This document shows positions 8,718 to 17,619 of a DNA stretch of 64,000 nucleotides, piece after piece. The notes beneath the pieces are model-generated. The model did not search any database and was not told the DNA's origin. It saw only the letters and a list, made by a program, of their open reading frames with translations. The stretch comes from Flavobacterium sufflavum (GTDB taxonomy: Bacteria; Bacteroidota; Bacteroidia; Flavobacteriales; Flavobacteriaceae): contig NZ_SACJ01000004.1 in assembly GCF_004016525.1 (NCBI RefSeq), positions 124,001 through 188,000 of the forward strand. Reading direction: 5' to 3'. Position numbers and translations under genes: made by a program. How positions within the stretch are numbered: position 1 is the stretch's first letter; the number at the start of each line of letters is the position of its first letter.

Positions 8718-9710
8718 ATGAAATTTAAAATTGACAAATTCGTCCTTTCAATAATTGTGGTAGTGCTTTTTGCCTATCTTTTTCCTCAATTTGGCAGTAA
8801 ATCAAGTCCTATTCCATTAGACAAAATTGGAAGTATTGGTGTTTCCTTAATCTTCTTTTTCTACGGACTCAAACTAAGCCCCGAAAAAACAAAATCAGGA
8901 TTAAAAAACTGGAAATTACATCTTTTGGTACAAGTCTGCACTTTCTTGGTATTTCCTATCATTATTCTGTGTTTTCACCCTTTAATCCACTCTGAATACG
9001 ATAAAACCATTTGGCTTGCCTTTTTGTTCCTGGCCTCACTTCCTTCAACGGTTTCTTCATCGGTAGTGATGGTTTCTATGGCCAAAGGAAATATTCCAGC
9101 AGCCATATTTAACGCCAGTATTTCGGGTTTAATAGGAATTGTTATTACACCGCTTTGGTTGGGACTTTTTTTAAATAATACCGCTGCAAGCTATGATTTG
9201 GGAGATATTTACATCAAATTGATTGTAGAAGTTGTCGTTCCTGTAATTCTGGGTTTACTGTTGCATCGCTATTGGGGCAACTTAGCTCAAAAATACAATA
9301 GTTACCTGACCTTATTTGATAAATCGATTATCTTATTGATTATCTACAAAAGTTTTGCCAGCTCCTTTGAAGAAAATGTATTTAGCGGAATAGACACTTT
9401 TGATTTTGTCATTATTTCAGTTGCGGTTTTCAGTTTATTTTATTTGGTCTATTTCCTTACCGGTTTTTTAAGCAGCAAACTTGGATTTAATGTCGAAGAT
9501 AAAATTACAGCTCAGTTTTGTGGTACCAAAAAATCATTAGTACACGGAACCGTATTTGCCAAAATATTATTCCCTAATCCAAGCGCAATGGGAATTATTC
9601 TACTTCCCATCATGCTTTTCCATGCTTTTCAGATTTTTATTATTAGCTTTATAGCAACCCACGCCGCTAATCGAAAAGAAGCTCAACTGTCTTACGTGCG
9701 AAATAAATAG
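8718..9710 (+). CDS. Bile acid:sodium symporter family protein (YfeH-like)
   Basis: An inner-membrane protein of 330 residues with about nine to ten hydrophobic segments. It belongs to the BASS/SBF-like superfamily (YfeH branch), shown by the conserved FCGTKKSLVHGT segment (about 268-279) preceded by ITAQ and followed by LPIMLFHAFQ near the C-terminus. Family members are Na+-coupled importers of organic anions; the real substrate of YfeH-type proteins is not settled, and bile acids are unlikely. A consensus promoter lies just upstream. A small membrane protein gene follows 34 bp later and may be co-transcribed. Confidence 0.85.
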   Translation: MKFKIDKFVLSIIVVVLFAYLFPQFGSKSSPIPLDKIGSIGVSLIFFFYGLKLSPEKTKSGLKNWKLHLLVQVCTFLVFPIIILCFHPLIHSEYDKTIWLAFLFLASLPSTVSSSVVMVSMAKGNIPAAIFNASISGLIGIVITPLWLGLFLNNTAASYDLGDIYIKLIVEVVVPVILGLLLHRYWGNLAQKYNSYLTLFDKSIILLIIYKSFASSFEENVFSGIDTFDFVIISVAVFSLFYLVYFLTGFLSSKLGFNVEDKITAQFCGTKKSLVHGTVFAKILFPNPSAMGIILLPIMLFHAFQIFIISFIATHAANRKEAQLSYVRNK

Positions 9711-9744
9711 AAAAATCAATTTTGATAACCCAAAATAGAGCGAT

Positions 9745-9954
9745 ATGAACTTTTTCAAAATCAAAACTTGTTGGTCAAACGCTGAATTTATTCCATTAAA
9801 ACTCTGTATTGCCTCGGCCTATCTTTTCATCGGATCATACTTTCACGATTTTTTTGATGACTATTATACCCTAATATTTATCATCTTCGGTATCACAGTA
9901 GTTTGGTCAGTTTCTCTTTGGATACACAAAATGAAGAGCCAAAACAAACAGTAA
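9745..9954 (+). CDS. Small membrane protein, unknown
   Basis: A 69-residue protein with two hydrophobic stretches (about residues 17-33 and 42-60) and a charged C-terminal tail. I do not recognise a family. The ATG start, the position 34 bp behind the symporter gene and the hydrophobic pattern suggest a real gene, possibly in the same transcript. Confidence 0.55.
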   Translation: MNFFKIKTCWSNAEFIPLKLCIASAYLFIGSYFHDFFDDYYTLIFIIFGITVVWSVSLWIHKMKSQNKQ

Positions 9955-10054
9955 AAAACACGCTGTTTTTCAATACATTAAAAACAATTCAATTGTATTA
10001 TTTCTTAACTTTATACGTATAAAATTATTTGTTTAACTCCTAATTTTTGTACTC

Positions 10055-10360
10055 ATGTATATAGTTCGCGAAATTTTTTATCTGCAATTTGGCCGTTATA
10101 AAGATGCCAAAGCTTTGATTGATGAGGCCACTCAGGGTGGATTATTTCCACAAACAGCTGGAAATAGAGTTTTAACTGACTTTACCGGAGAAAGTTACCG
10201 ACTGATTTTTGAATCATCCTATGCCACACTTGCCGATTTTGAACAAGGACTTGCCAGAGACATGGGCGCTACCGACTGGAGACCCTGGTACGAAAAATTC
10301 AAAATCCTCGTTCGCCATTCCGAAAGGGAAATTCTCAAACAAGTCGATATTAAGAAATAA
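10055..10360 (+). CDS. NIPSNAP-like small protein
   Basis: A 101-residue cytoplasmic protein of the ferredoxin-like (dimeric alpha/beta barrel) kind: N-terminal VREIFYLQFGRYKDAKALIDEA (read in two parts: VREIFYLQFG then RYKDAKALIDEA), a central strand with R-L-I-F-E-S, and a C-terminal W-R-P-W-Y-E-K-F segment. The pattern resembles NIPSNAP-type domains, but the match is by eye only. It is preceded by about 100 bp of A/T-rich DNA and followed 61 bp later by a TauE/SafE gene. Function unknown. Confidence 0.6.
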   Translation: MYIVREIFYLQFGRYKDAKALIDEATQGGLFPQTAGNRVLTDFTGESYRLIFESSYATLADFEQGLARDMGATDWRPWYEKFKILVRHSEREILKQVDIKK

Positions 10361-10421
10361 ATCGGCCGAATTTATTAAATCAAAATTCCTTTTTAAATTA
10401 ACAAGGATAACAAATTAACAA

Positions 10422-11150
10422 TTGGAAAACTTAGCCTTATTCATACTATTGGCACTATTGGCCGAAATCCTTGGTACTGTGGGCGGATTTGGCTCTTCCT
10501 TGTTTTTTGTCCCCATTGCCAGTTATTTTTTAGATTTTCATTCCGTATTAGGCATTACGGCATTATTTCATGTATCAAGTAATTTAAGTAAAATTGCTTT
10601 TTTCAGAAAAGGCTTCGATAAAAAACTGCTGGTTTCTATTGGGATTCCGGCAGTTATTTTTGTGATTACAGGGGCTTTTATCAGTCAATTTATCGACTCT
10701 AAAACTCTTGAAATAGCTCTCGCAGCATTCCTGATTATTACCAGTTTAGTGTTTCTATTTTTCAAAAACATTATCATAAAACCAACAACAACAAATTCAG
10801 TCATTGGAGGTACTTTTTCGGGATTAATTGCAGGTTTATTAGGTACTGGAGGAGCAATTCGCGGAATGACCTTAGCGGCTTATAATCTTAAAATGGAAGT
10901 TTTCATAGCAACTTCTGCCATAATTGATTTGGCTATTGACTCCAGTAGAAGCATTGTTTATAGCTACAACGGCTATGTTCATAAACACGACATGTACCTC
11001 ATTCCTATTCTCCTTTTGGTAAGCATAGCAGGTACTTTTATTGGAAAAAAAATCTTAAATCAAATCTCCGAACAGCAATTCAAATCTATTGTTTTGATAT
11101 TAATTTTAATTACGGGAATAGTTACTCTTTCTAAAGTCATGCTAAACTAG
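10422..11150 (+). CDS. TauE/SafE family membrane permease
   Basis: A 242-residue inner-membrane protein with seven to eight hydrophobic segments in two homologous halves, each with a glycine-rich motif: TVGGFGSSLFFVP (about 19-31) and GLLGTGGAIRGMTLAAY (about 143-159). This is the TauE/SafE (PF01925) pattern, a family of exporters or importers for sulfite, sulfoacetate and other organosulfonates; the substrate cannot be told. The start used is TTG at 10422, preceded by AAGGA about 15 bases upstream; no better in-frame ATG exists near the N-terminus. A bidirectional terminator follows. Confidence 0.85.
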   Translation: MENLALFILLALLAEILGTVGGFGSSLFFVPIASYFLDFHSVLGITALFHVSSNLSKIAFFRKGFDKKLLVSIGIPAVIFVITGAFISQFIDSKTLEIALAAFLIITSLVFLFFKNIIIKPTTTNSVIGGTFSGLIAGLLGTGGAIRGMTLAAYNLKMEVFIATSAIIDLAIDSSRSIVYSYNGYVHKHDMYLIPILLLVSIAGTFIGKKILNQISEQQFKSIVLILILITGIVTLSKVMLN

Positions 11151-11158
11151 AAAAACAA

Positions 11159-11207
11159 AAAAATCGCCAATTATACATTTTAAATGAAACTATAATTGGC
11201 GATTTTT
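11159..11207. terminator. Bidirectional terminator
   Basis: A 17-bp perfect inverted repeat (11159-11175 with 11191-11207) with A-run on the left and T-run on the right lies between the convergent TauE/SafE and DUF4494 genes, and can serve both. Confidence 0.9.
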
Positions 11208-11227
11208 ATTGTTATTTGGCTAAAGCC

Positions 11228-11779
11228 TTATGAAACTTCTTCCTCTTCAACGGCAAATTCCATGTGATCTTCTATTTCTGAAACAATTTCCGGTTTAGAA
11301 GCTTTAAGTGCATTGAACTTTTCTAATTGCTCCAATTCATCTTCATCTCCACTAAAATAAGGAAAAACATCCATAATAGGCGACTCTGAAATAGCCGGAA
11401 TGGTGTAATCACCCATAGTGCCTTTCATTGTGGAAACAGTGTTATCATAAGCTTCTTTAACATCATTGGCCTGAACTAAGAAATACATGTTAGTCTTGCG
11501 TTCTTTACCGCTTTCCTCATCATAAGCTAGTAAAGAAATCTTCGATTTAAACCAACGATCAGCATTTTCAAAAGGATGAATCTCAGCATAATTAGCCACT
11601 TTTATGTTGGTGATTTTAAATTCCTCACTAATATAAGCTTTCATTTCTTCATTAATCCTGCTTTCGGCTTCTGTGAAAGATATCGCATCAATCAAATACG
11701 GTTCGGTTGTAACTTTCTGATTTCCTGTTTCGTCTGTTTTTCTATATTTTACTTTGCATTCGTACCAAATTGCGCTCAT
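11228..11779 (-). CDS. DUF4494 domain-containing protein
   Basis: A 183-residue cytoplasmic protein starting MSAIWYECKVKYRK, the conserved N-terminus of the Bacteroidota-specific DUF4494 family, with later conserved parts PYLIDAISFTEAE and MYFLVQANDVKEA. Function unknown. An upstream TTG at 11803 would add eight residues, but it lies inside a perfect -7 element (11808-11801), so the ATG at 11779 is the start. The C-terminus is acidic (EEEEVS-like). Confidence 0.88.
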   Translation of the reverse strand: MSAIWYECKVKYRKTDETGNQKVTTEPYLIDAISFTEAESRINEEMKAYISEEFKITNIKVANYAEIHPFENADRWFKSKISLLAYDEESGKERKTNMYFLVQANDVKEAYDNTVSTMKGTMGDYTIPAISESPIMDVFPYFSGDEDELEQLEKFNALKASKPEIVSEIEDHMEFAVEEEEVS

Positions 11780-11800
11780 AATTTCTTTTTTTAAGGATGC

Positions 11801-11834
11801 CAAAGATAGATTTTAGAGCAAAATAATCATCAAA
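11801..11834 (-). promoter_or_regulatory. Promoter of the DUF4494 gene
   Basis: On the minus strand TTTG (11834-11831), 22-nt spacer, TATCTTTG (11808-11801). The predicted start of transcription lies about 15-17 nt before the ATG at 11779. Confidence 0.6.
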
Positions 11835-11931
11835 TTATCAAAATAGATATTCACAATTTTGAATCAAAAAAGCTATCCGTTTTACTACGAAGCATTTAGC
11901 TTTTAATAAAATAAGCTGCTGAAAAAATCCT

Positions 11932-11939
11932 TAATTTTG
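11932..11939 (+). promoter_or_regulatory. -7 element of the 2H phosphoesterase gene
   Basis: TAATTTTG followed by CA, 19 nt upstream of the ATG at 11959. No clear -33 TTTG at the usual spacing. Confidence 0.45.
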
Positions 11940-11958
11940 CATTTCACAATAACTTCTC

Positions 11959-12645
11959 ATGGATTTAGCAGCTCATTACAATCAATTGTTTACCAACTCG
12001 GCAGAGACAATTTCGAATAATAATTATGTAATAGACCCTAAAATTGATGCAGAAAACGACAATCGTTTTGGAATTACTTTACTCATTCGCCCGTCGGAAT
12101 CAATAAAAAATAAGATTCAGTCGTTTTTAAACGAACTTAAAAAAGAGGATGCTGAGCAATATTATTATCCCAATTCGGATATGCACATCACCGTTTTATC
12201 TATCATTTCCTGCCATGACGGTTTTTCTTTAAGCCAAATTAATCCTTCAACATATATTGCTGTCATCCAGGAAAATCTAATTCACTTGAAGAATTTAGAA
12301 ATTAATCTAAACGGAATTACAGCATCCAATTCGACCATTATGATTCAAGGCTTCCCAACGAATGAAAGTCTAAATTCATTTCGGGATTCACTTCGAAAAG
12401 CATTCAAAAACACTAATTTGGAACAAAGTATTGATAGTCGATATACATTATTTACCGCTCACATTAGTGTTTGTCGCTTTAGAAAACCTATTGCCGATAC
12501 TACTAAACTCATTTCTTTATTGGAAAAATACCGCAACGAGGATTTTGGAAAATTTGAAGTAAACAAACTTGAATTAGTCTATAATGACTGGTACCAAAGA
12601 AAGGAGAAAACACAAATACTGCATCAATTTATCGTTCCCAATTAA
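11959..12645 (+). CDS. 2H phosphoesterase superfamily protein (2'-5' RNA ligase-like)
   Basis: A 228-residue soluble protein with the two H-x-T/S-x motifs that define the 2H fold: HITVLS at about 74-79 and HISVCR at about 173-178. Members include LigT/ThpR 2',3'-cyclic phosphodiesterases and tRNA ligase-like enzymes acting on RNA or nucleotide cyclic phosphates. This protein is a little longer than ThpR and the exact substrate is open. It appears monocistronic; a -7 element lies 19 nt upstream. Confidence 0.8.
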   Translation: MDLAAHYNQLFTNSAETISNNNYVIDPKIDAENDNRFGITLLIRPSESIKNKIQSFLNELKKEDAEQYYYPNSDMHITVLSIISCHDGFSLSQINPSTYIAVIQENLIHLKNLEINLNGITASNSTIMIQGFPTNESLNSFRDSLRKAFKNTNLEQSIDSRYTLFTAHISVCRFRKPIADTTKLISLLEKYRNEDFGKFEVNKLELVYNDWYQRKEKTQILHQFIVPN

Positions 12646-12787
12646 AGCCTAATGTCTCCTTATTGTTTTGTTTCATATTTTCTAACACGAACACAAGAAC
12701 ACACTAAACAACTTAAAAACAATAACTTATACTTAAATTTCACAGAAACAGACTCCGCTTTACTATGTTAATATTACGTTAAATAAA

Positions 12788-12827
12788 AATTAAACAACTG
12801 TTTAAATTAAACAGTTGTTTAATTTTG
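12788..12827 (+). promoter_or_regulatory. TetR operator overlapping the efflux operon promoter
   Basis: A perfect inverted repeat with 16-bp arms (12788-12803 and 12809-12824; core AAACAACTGTTT / AAACAGTTGTTT) around a 5-nt centre. Its right arm overlaps the -7 element TAATTTTG (12820-12827). Each arm is itself nearly palindromic. Bound repressor would block the promoter, the usual autoregulation of TetR-headed efflux operons. Confidence 0.75.
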
Positions 12828-12851
12828 TACTGTAATTAAAAACAAATCCAA

Positions 12852-13478
12852 GTGAAAACTGATTTTAACGAAAAGCAAATTCAAATTCTGCTGATAGCAG
12901 AAACGCTATTTGCCGAGAATGGATTCGAGGGAACTTCGATTAGAACAATAGCTAAGGAGGCCGATATTAATGTTGCGATGGTTTCCTATTATTTTGGTTC
13001 GAAAGAAAAATTATTGGAAGCACTGATTGTTTACCGGACTTCCGATTTAAAAATTCAAATGGAAAATCTATCTGTTGAAGACTTAGATCCTATTGAAAAA
13101 ATTGACAAACTGATTGAACTATACGTCAACCGTATTAGATGCAATAAAGGAATTTACAGAATCTTACATTTTGAATTTTCATCTGAAGAGAAAGAGGATA
13201 AATTAAAAGTCTTAAACGAAGTAAGGGATAAAAATTTAAAATCATTGGAAGCCATTATTCACGAAGGACAACAAAAAGGAATTTTTAGAAAAGACGTCGT
13301 CATTCCGCTGATTCCTCCCACAATAATGGGTACGTTTTTTCACTTCACCATGAATAAAGCCTATTTCAAAAAGCTATTGGTTCTGGAAACAGACGAAGAC
13401 TTCGAAAATTATGTACAAACAAAACTTAAAACTCACATTCAACAAACAATAAAAGCACTTCTAATATATGAAAGCTAA
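12852..13478 (+). CDS. TetR/AcrR family transcriptional repressor
   Basis: A 208-residue regulator with an N-terminal helix-turn-helix (about residues 9-56: ILLIAETLFAENGFEGTSI then RTIAKEADINVAMVSYYFGSKE) and a helical C-terminal ligand-binding domain. The start is GTG at 12852. It is the first gene of an efflux operon, and its last 11 bases overlap the TolC-type gene. The large palindrome over its own promoter (12788-12824) is the likely operator. It probably derepresses the pump when a toxic ligand binds; the ligand is unknown. Confidence 0.92.
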   Translation: MKTDFNEKQIQILLIAETLFAENGFEGTSIRTIAKEADINVAMVSYYFGSKEKLLEALIVYRTSDLKIQMENLSVEDLDPIEKIDKLIELYVNRIRCNKGIYRILHFEFSSEEKEDKLKVLNEVRDKNLKSLEAIIHEGQQKGIFRKDVVIPLIPPTIMGTFFHFTMNKAYFKKLLVLETDEDFENYVQTKLKTHIQQTIKALLIYES

Positions 13479-14799
13479 TCATTTAATACTCTTTGGGGTT
13501 TTATTTCTAGGAATAACATCCATAGAAGCACAGGAAAAAAAGAGTTTATCGCTCGACGAAGCCATTCATCTGGCTTGGGAGAAGAGCAACGAAGTAAATT
13601 TAGCCAACGCCAAAGTGACGACTAAAAAATACGAGTTGCAATCGGTAAAAAACAACATCTATCCTGATTTAAAGGCTTCGGCACAATACCAACGATTGAC
13701 CAAAGCTTCTGTGAATATGAAAACTAACAGCAGCGACAGCAATTCGGATAACAAAGCACCTAATGTAGATCAATTGGTTTTAGGACAAATTAATGCCACT
13801 TTGCCTATTTTCTCCGGCTTTAAATTAAAGAATAGCATTAAGGTTTCAGATAATTTGTATCAGGCTGAAACGGCTAATGCTTTGCAAACCAAAGAAGAAA
13901 CGGCAATGAAAGTCATCAACTATTATGCAGCTTTATACAAAGCACAAAAAACAGTTGAATTACTGAACGAAAATTACAAAAGTGCCCAACAACGTGTGAA
14001 GGATTTTACGGAATTGGAAAAAAACGAAATTGTTCCTAAAAACGATTTGCTAAAAACACAGTTACAACTTTCTAAAGTCCAATTGTCTTTAGACCAGGCT
14101 AAAAGTAATTTAAGTGTTGTAAATTACGAACTAACCAGCTTTTTGAAACTGGATCCTAAAACGATAATCGAAATTAGAGAAAGTGATTTCTACAATTTTG
14201 AAATGAATAATATTCCTACCGATGAAAATCCGGCATTGGAAAACCGTAAGGATTTAGAAGCCATTCGTCTTCAGGAAAAAGCAAGTCAGGCAAGTATTAA
14301 AGTAGCTCGAAGTGGCTACTACCCTTCTCTTTCACTCATTGGCGGATATACTACTCTGGATTTAAAAAATGTGGTTACTGTACAAAATGCGATGAATTTT
14401 GGAGTTGGAATCTCTTATAATTTAAGTAACATTTTTAAAAATGCAACTGAAGTAAAAGTAGCCAAAAGCCAGGCCGAAGAATTACAGGCTTCGGAAATGA
14501 TGCTTACCGATTACATCAAGGTTCAAGTTCAAAAAGCAATTGAAGACTATGATTTGGCAGTAAAACAAAAGGGCGTTTACGCTCAGGCTGTAGAACAGGC
14601 GACTGAAAATTACAGAATTTTAAAAGATAAATACGATAACGGACTTGCAGATACTAATGATTTATTAGAAGCCGACGTAGAGCAACTGAGTTCAAAAATC
14701 AACAACACAGTTGCCAAAGCCAATGTGATTCAAAAATATTACAACTTACTCTCAGTAACAGGACAATTAAACCAAACTTTCAACCTTTCTAAAATATAA
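13468..14799 (+). CDS. TolC-family outer-membrane efflux protein
   Basis: A 443-residue protein with a Sec signal peptide (about 1-21, ending SIEAQ) and two long, repeated helical coiled-coil segments of the OEP (PF02321) family, rich in heptad-like K/E/A/L. It forms the outer-membrane channel of the tripartite pump with the next two genes. It overlaps the end of tetR by 11 bp and is followed 12 bp later by the membrane fusion protein gene, so translation is probably coupled. Confidence 0.93.
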   Translation: MKANHLILFGVLFLGITSIEAQEKKSLSLDEAIHLAWEKSNEVNLANAKVTTKKYELQSVKNNIYPDLKASAQYQRLTKASVNMKTNSSDSNSDNKAPNVDQLVLGQINATLPIFSGFKLKNSIKVSDNLYQAETANALQTKEETAMKVINYYAALYKAQKTVELLNENYKSAQQRVKDFTELEKNEIVPKNDLLKTQLQLSKVQLSLDQAKSNLSVVNYELTSFLKLDPKTIIEIRESDFYNFEMNNIPTDENPALENRKDLEAIRLQEKASQASIKVARSGYYPSLSLIGGYTTLDLKNVVTVQNAMNFGVGISYNLSNIFKNATEVKVAKSQAEELQASEMMLTDYIKVQVQKAIEDYDLAVKQKGVYAQAVEQATENYRILKDKYDNGLADTNDLLEADVEQLSSKINNTVAKANVIQKYYNLLSVTGQLNQTFNLSKI

Positions 14800-14811
14800 T
14801 CGATACCTAAA

Positions 14812-15891
14812 ATGGAAAAGAAAAAAACAAACAAAAAATTCATCGCTATAATAGGTTCTTTAATTCTATTAGGCGTTATATATGGTTCTTACAAATACAT
14901 TCACTCTCTATCTCACGAAGGAACTGATGATGCACAGATAGAAAAATACATGAATCCAATTATTCCTAGGGTTTCGGGTTATGTGAAAAAGGTCTACATT
15001 AAAGACAATGATTTTGTAAAAAAAGGAGATACTTTATTTACTATTGATCAAAAAGATTACCAATTAAAAATTGACGAAGCTACAGCAGCATTGGCAGCAG
15101 CCGAAGGAAATTTTGAAGTATCAAAAGCGGATATTGGTAGTATTCTGGCTAATATCTCCGTATCGGATGCAAATGTTAAATCGGCATCTGGAAACATTGA
15201 ATCTGCTAAAATTAAATTAGGTTTGGCTACCAATGATTTCAACCGTTACAGCAATTTGTATAAAAATCATACCATTACAAAACAACAATACGAGCAGGCT
15301 TTAGCTGCAAAACAAGAAGCTGAAAATCAAGTGCGTATTTTGCAACAACAAGAAAGAGCAAGTGCTTTTCAAAAATCGGTTATCCAGGCTAAATCGGTAG
15401 TTTCTAACAAAGAAACTGATGTAGCTTCGGCTAATATCAAAAGAGCACAAGCTTTATTAGAATCGGCTAAATTAAACTTAACTTATACGGTTATTACAGC
15501 AGCTATTGACGGTCAGGTTTCTAAAATTGACATCCAACCAGGACAATTAGTACAACCGGGACAATCTTTGTTTTACATTATCAACAACAACGAAGCCTGG
15601 GTAATTGCTAATTTCAAAGAAACACAATTGAACAAAATGGTTGCGGGTCAAAAAGTAGCTTTAAAAGTAGATGCCTATCCTGATTATGAATTTACAGGAA
15701 CTGTGACTTCATTTTCACCGGCTACAGGTTCTCGTTTTTCTATCCTGCCTCCTGATAATGCCACTGGAAACTTTGTGAAAACAATCCAACGTTTGCCTGT
15801 AAAAATTAGTATTGATCCTAGCAATGATATCGAAAAAGTAAAACTATTACGTCCCGGAATGAATGTGGATGTAGATGTACATATAAAATAA
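14812..15891 (+). CDS. HlyD/EmrA-type membrane fusion protein
   Basis: A 359-residue periplasmic adaptor with one N-terminal membrane anchor (about 9-29), a biotinyl-lipoyl half motif (GTDDAQIEKYMNPIIPRVSG in the first strand region, about 39-58), a long alpha-hairpin (about 90-220) and a beta-barrel domain ending in LLRPGMNVDVDVHI. It links the DHA2 pump encoded next (2 bp away) to the TolC-type channel. EmrA-like rather than AcrA-like: there is no lipobox, and the partner is an MFS pump. Confidence 0.93.
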   Translation: MEKKKTNKKFIAIIGSLILLGVIYGSYKYIHSLSHEGTDDAQIEKYMNPIIPRVSGYVKKVYIKDNDFVKKGDTLFTIDQKDYQLKIDEATAALAAAEGNFEVSKADIGSILANISVSDANVKSASGNIESAKIKLGLATNDFNRYSNLYKNHTITKQQYEQALAAKQEAENQVRILQQQERASAFQKSVIQAKSVVSNKETDVASANIKRAQALLESAKLNLTYTVITAAIDGQVSKIDIQPGQLVQPGQSLFYIINNNEAWVIANFKETQLNKMVAGQKVALKVDAYPDYEFTGTVTSFSPATGSRFSILPPDNATGNFVKTIQRLPVKISIDPSNDIEKVKLLRPGMNVDVDVHIK

Positions 15892-15893
15892 AA

Positions 15894-17474
15894 ATGGTAC
15901 TAGCAGACGACGATTTAGTAGAATATGGCTTTAGAAGAGTTATCATAACAATTACAGCAGTACTCTGTGCTTTGTTGGAAATTGTTGATACCACTATTGT
16001 CAATGTGGCTTTGACCAACATGAGAGGAAGTCTGGGAGCCACTTTAACGGATGTTGCCTGGGTAATTACTGCCTATGCCATTGCAAACGTTATTGTAATC
16101 CCAATGACAAGCTGGCTTTCGCAACAATTTGGAAGACGTAATTATTTTGCCGTTTCAATCATTATTTTTACTGTTTCCTCCTTTTTATGCGGAAATGCAA
16201 CGAATATTTGGGAGTTAGTAGCCTTTCGATTTGTTCAGGGTTTAGGTGGTGGAGCTTTGCTGGTAACAGCACAAACCATCATTACCGAAAGTTATCCTAT
16301 TGCTAAACGTGGAATGGCACAAGCTATTTACGGAATGGGGGTAATTGTAGGTCCTACTCTTGGTCCGCCTTTAGGAGGTTATTTAGTAGATAATTTTTCA
16401 TGGCCTTATATTTTTTATATCAATATTCCATTAGGGATTATTGCTACGCTTTTGACACTTACGTTTGTTAGAAGTCCAAAATATGGTGAGAAATTAAAAT
16501 CGAATCAGGTCGATTGGTACGGAATTATTCTTTTGGCAACCTTCATTGGTTCCTTACAATTTGTATTGGAACACGGACAACAGGATGATTGGTTTAACGA
16601 TGATTTAATTGTTACGCTTAGTGTTGTTTCTTTATTTGGACTGATACTTTTTATCTGGAGACAACTGGTTTACAAATACCCAATTGTGAATTTAAGTGTA
16701 TTAAAAGACGGAAACCTAAGAATTGGTACCATTATGAGTTTCATCATGGGATTCGGATTGTATGGTTCTACGTTGATTATTCCTATCTATACCCAATCTA
16801 TTTTGGGTTGGACCGCCACCGATGCCGGTTTATTATTAATCCCGGGATCGATTACCACGGCCATTATGATGCCATTTGTGGGTAAAATGATTCAAAAAGG
16901 AGTTCCACAAGGATATATGGTAGCAGTAGGTTTTTTAATTTTCTTTATTTTTACTTTAACCATGTATTTCAACATGACTCCGGACACAGGTGTTGAGCAC
17001 ATGTATTGGCCTTTAATTTTGAGAGGAATTGGACTAGGATTACTATTTGTACCTATTACCACTTTATCACTCTCCACGCTTAAAGGAAAGAATATTGGCG
17101 AAGGAGCTGCCTTTACCGGGATGATGCGACAACTGGGAGGTTCTTTTGGTATTGCCATTATTACCACTTTTATCACCCGTTTATCACAAAGCCATCGTGT
17201 AAATTTAGTGGCTAATTTAGATGGTAGTAAATTGGAAGTGCAAAACCGCCTTACACAGTTACAACATGGCTTTATGGCTAAAGGTTATTCCATAAACGAA
17301 TCACTCAAAAAAGCCTATGAAGTACTGGATTTTTCAGTTATGAAACAAAGTACCGTATTAGCTTATATGGATATTTTCCTGTATCTCGGTTTGCTCTTTT
17401 TGTGTTGTATTCCTTTTATTTTATTAATCAAAAAAGGGAAAAACAAAATCAATCCGGCAGATGCGATGCACTAG
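15894..17474 (+). CDS. DHA2 (EmrB/QacA-type) MFS drug exporter
   Basis: A 526-residue inner-membrane protein with 14 predicted hydrophobic segments. It has the family motifs: DTTIVNVAL in TM1 (about 22-30, with the Asp typical of EmrB), WLSQQFGRRNYF (motif A, about 66-77), and GVIVGPTLGPPLGGYLVDNFSWPYIF (motif C region, read in parts about 148-174). It is the energised pump of the tetR-tolC-hlyD-mfs operon and probably exports hydrophobic toxicants by proton antiport. A terminator follows. Confidence 0.94.
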   Translation: MVLADDDLVEYGFRRVIITITAVLCALLEIVDTTIVNVALTNMRGSLGATLTDVAWVITAYAIANVIVIPMTSWLSQQFGRRNYFAVSIIIFTVSSFLCGNATNIWELVAFRFVQGLGGGALLVTAQTIITESYPIAKRGMAQAIYGMGVIVGPTLGPPLGGYLVDNFSWPYIFYINIPLGIIATLLTLTFVRSPKYGEKLKSNQVDWYGIILLATFIGSLQFVLEHGQQDDWFNDDLIVTLSVVSLFGLILFIWRQLVYKYPIVNLSVLKDGNLRIGTIMSFIMGFGLYGSTLIIPIYTQSILGWTATDAGLLLIPGSITTAIMMPFVGKMIQKGVPQGYMVAVGFLIFFIFTLTMYFNMTPDTGVEHMYWPLILRGIGLGLLFVPITTLSLSTLKGKNIGEGAAFTGMMRQLGGSFGIAIITTFITRLSQSHRVNLVANLDGSKLEVQNRLTQLQHGFMAKGYSINESLKKAYEVLDFSVMKQSTVLAYMDIFLYLGLLFLCCIPFILLIKKGKNKINPADAMH

Positions 17475-17508
17475 CTCAGAAAGCAGATTTTAGAAAGCAG
17501 AAAAATAG

Positions 17509-17545
17509 AAAAGCCGTCCCGAAATGAATCGAGACGGCTTTTTTG
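17509..17545 (+). terminator. Terminator of the efflux operon
   Basis: Stem AAAAGCCGTC / GACGGCTTTT (17509-17518 with 17533-17542), 14-nt loop, T-run on the plus strand. Confidence 0.88.
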
Positions 17546-17590
17546 TCTTTTATGATCTTAGATTTTTAAGGTAATATGGGCAAAAATTAA

Positions 17591-17610
17591 AAACTTATAT
17601 GACTTATATG
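17591..17610. repeat. Dispersed repeat AAACTTATATGACTTATATG
   Basis: The same 20-mer core occurs at 20480-20499 as one arm of an inverted repeat. Here it is a single arm behind the efflux operon and yaaA. Confidence 0.5.
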
Positions 17611-17619
17611 GTAAAAAAA

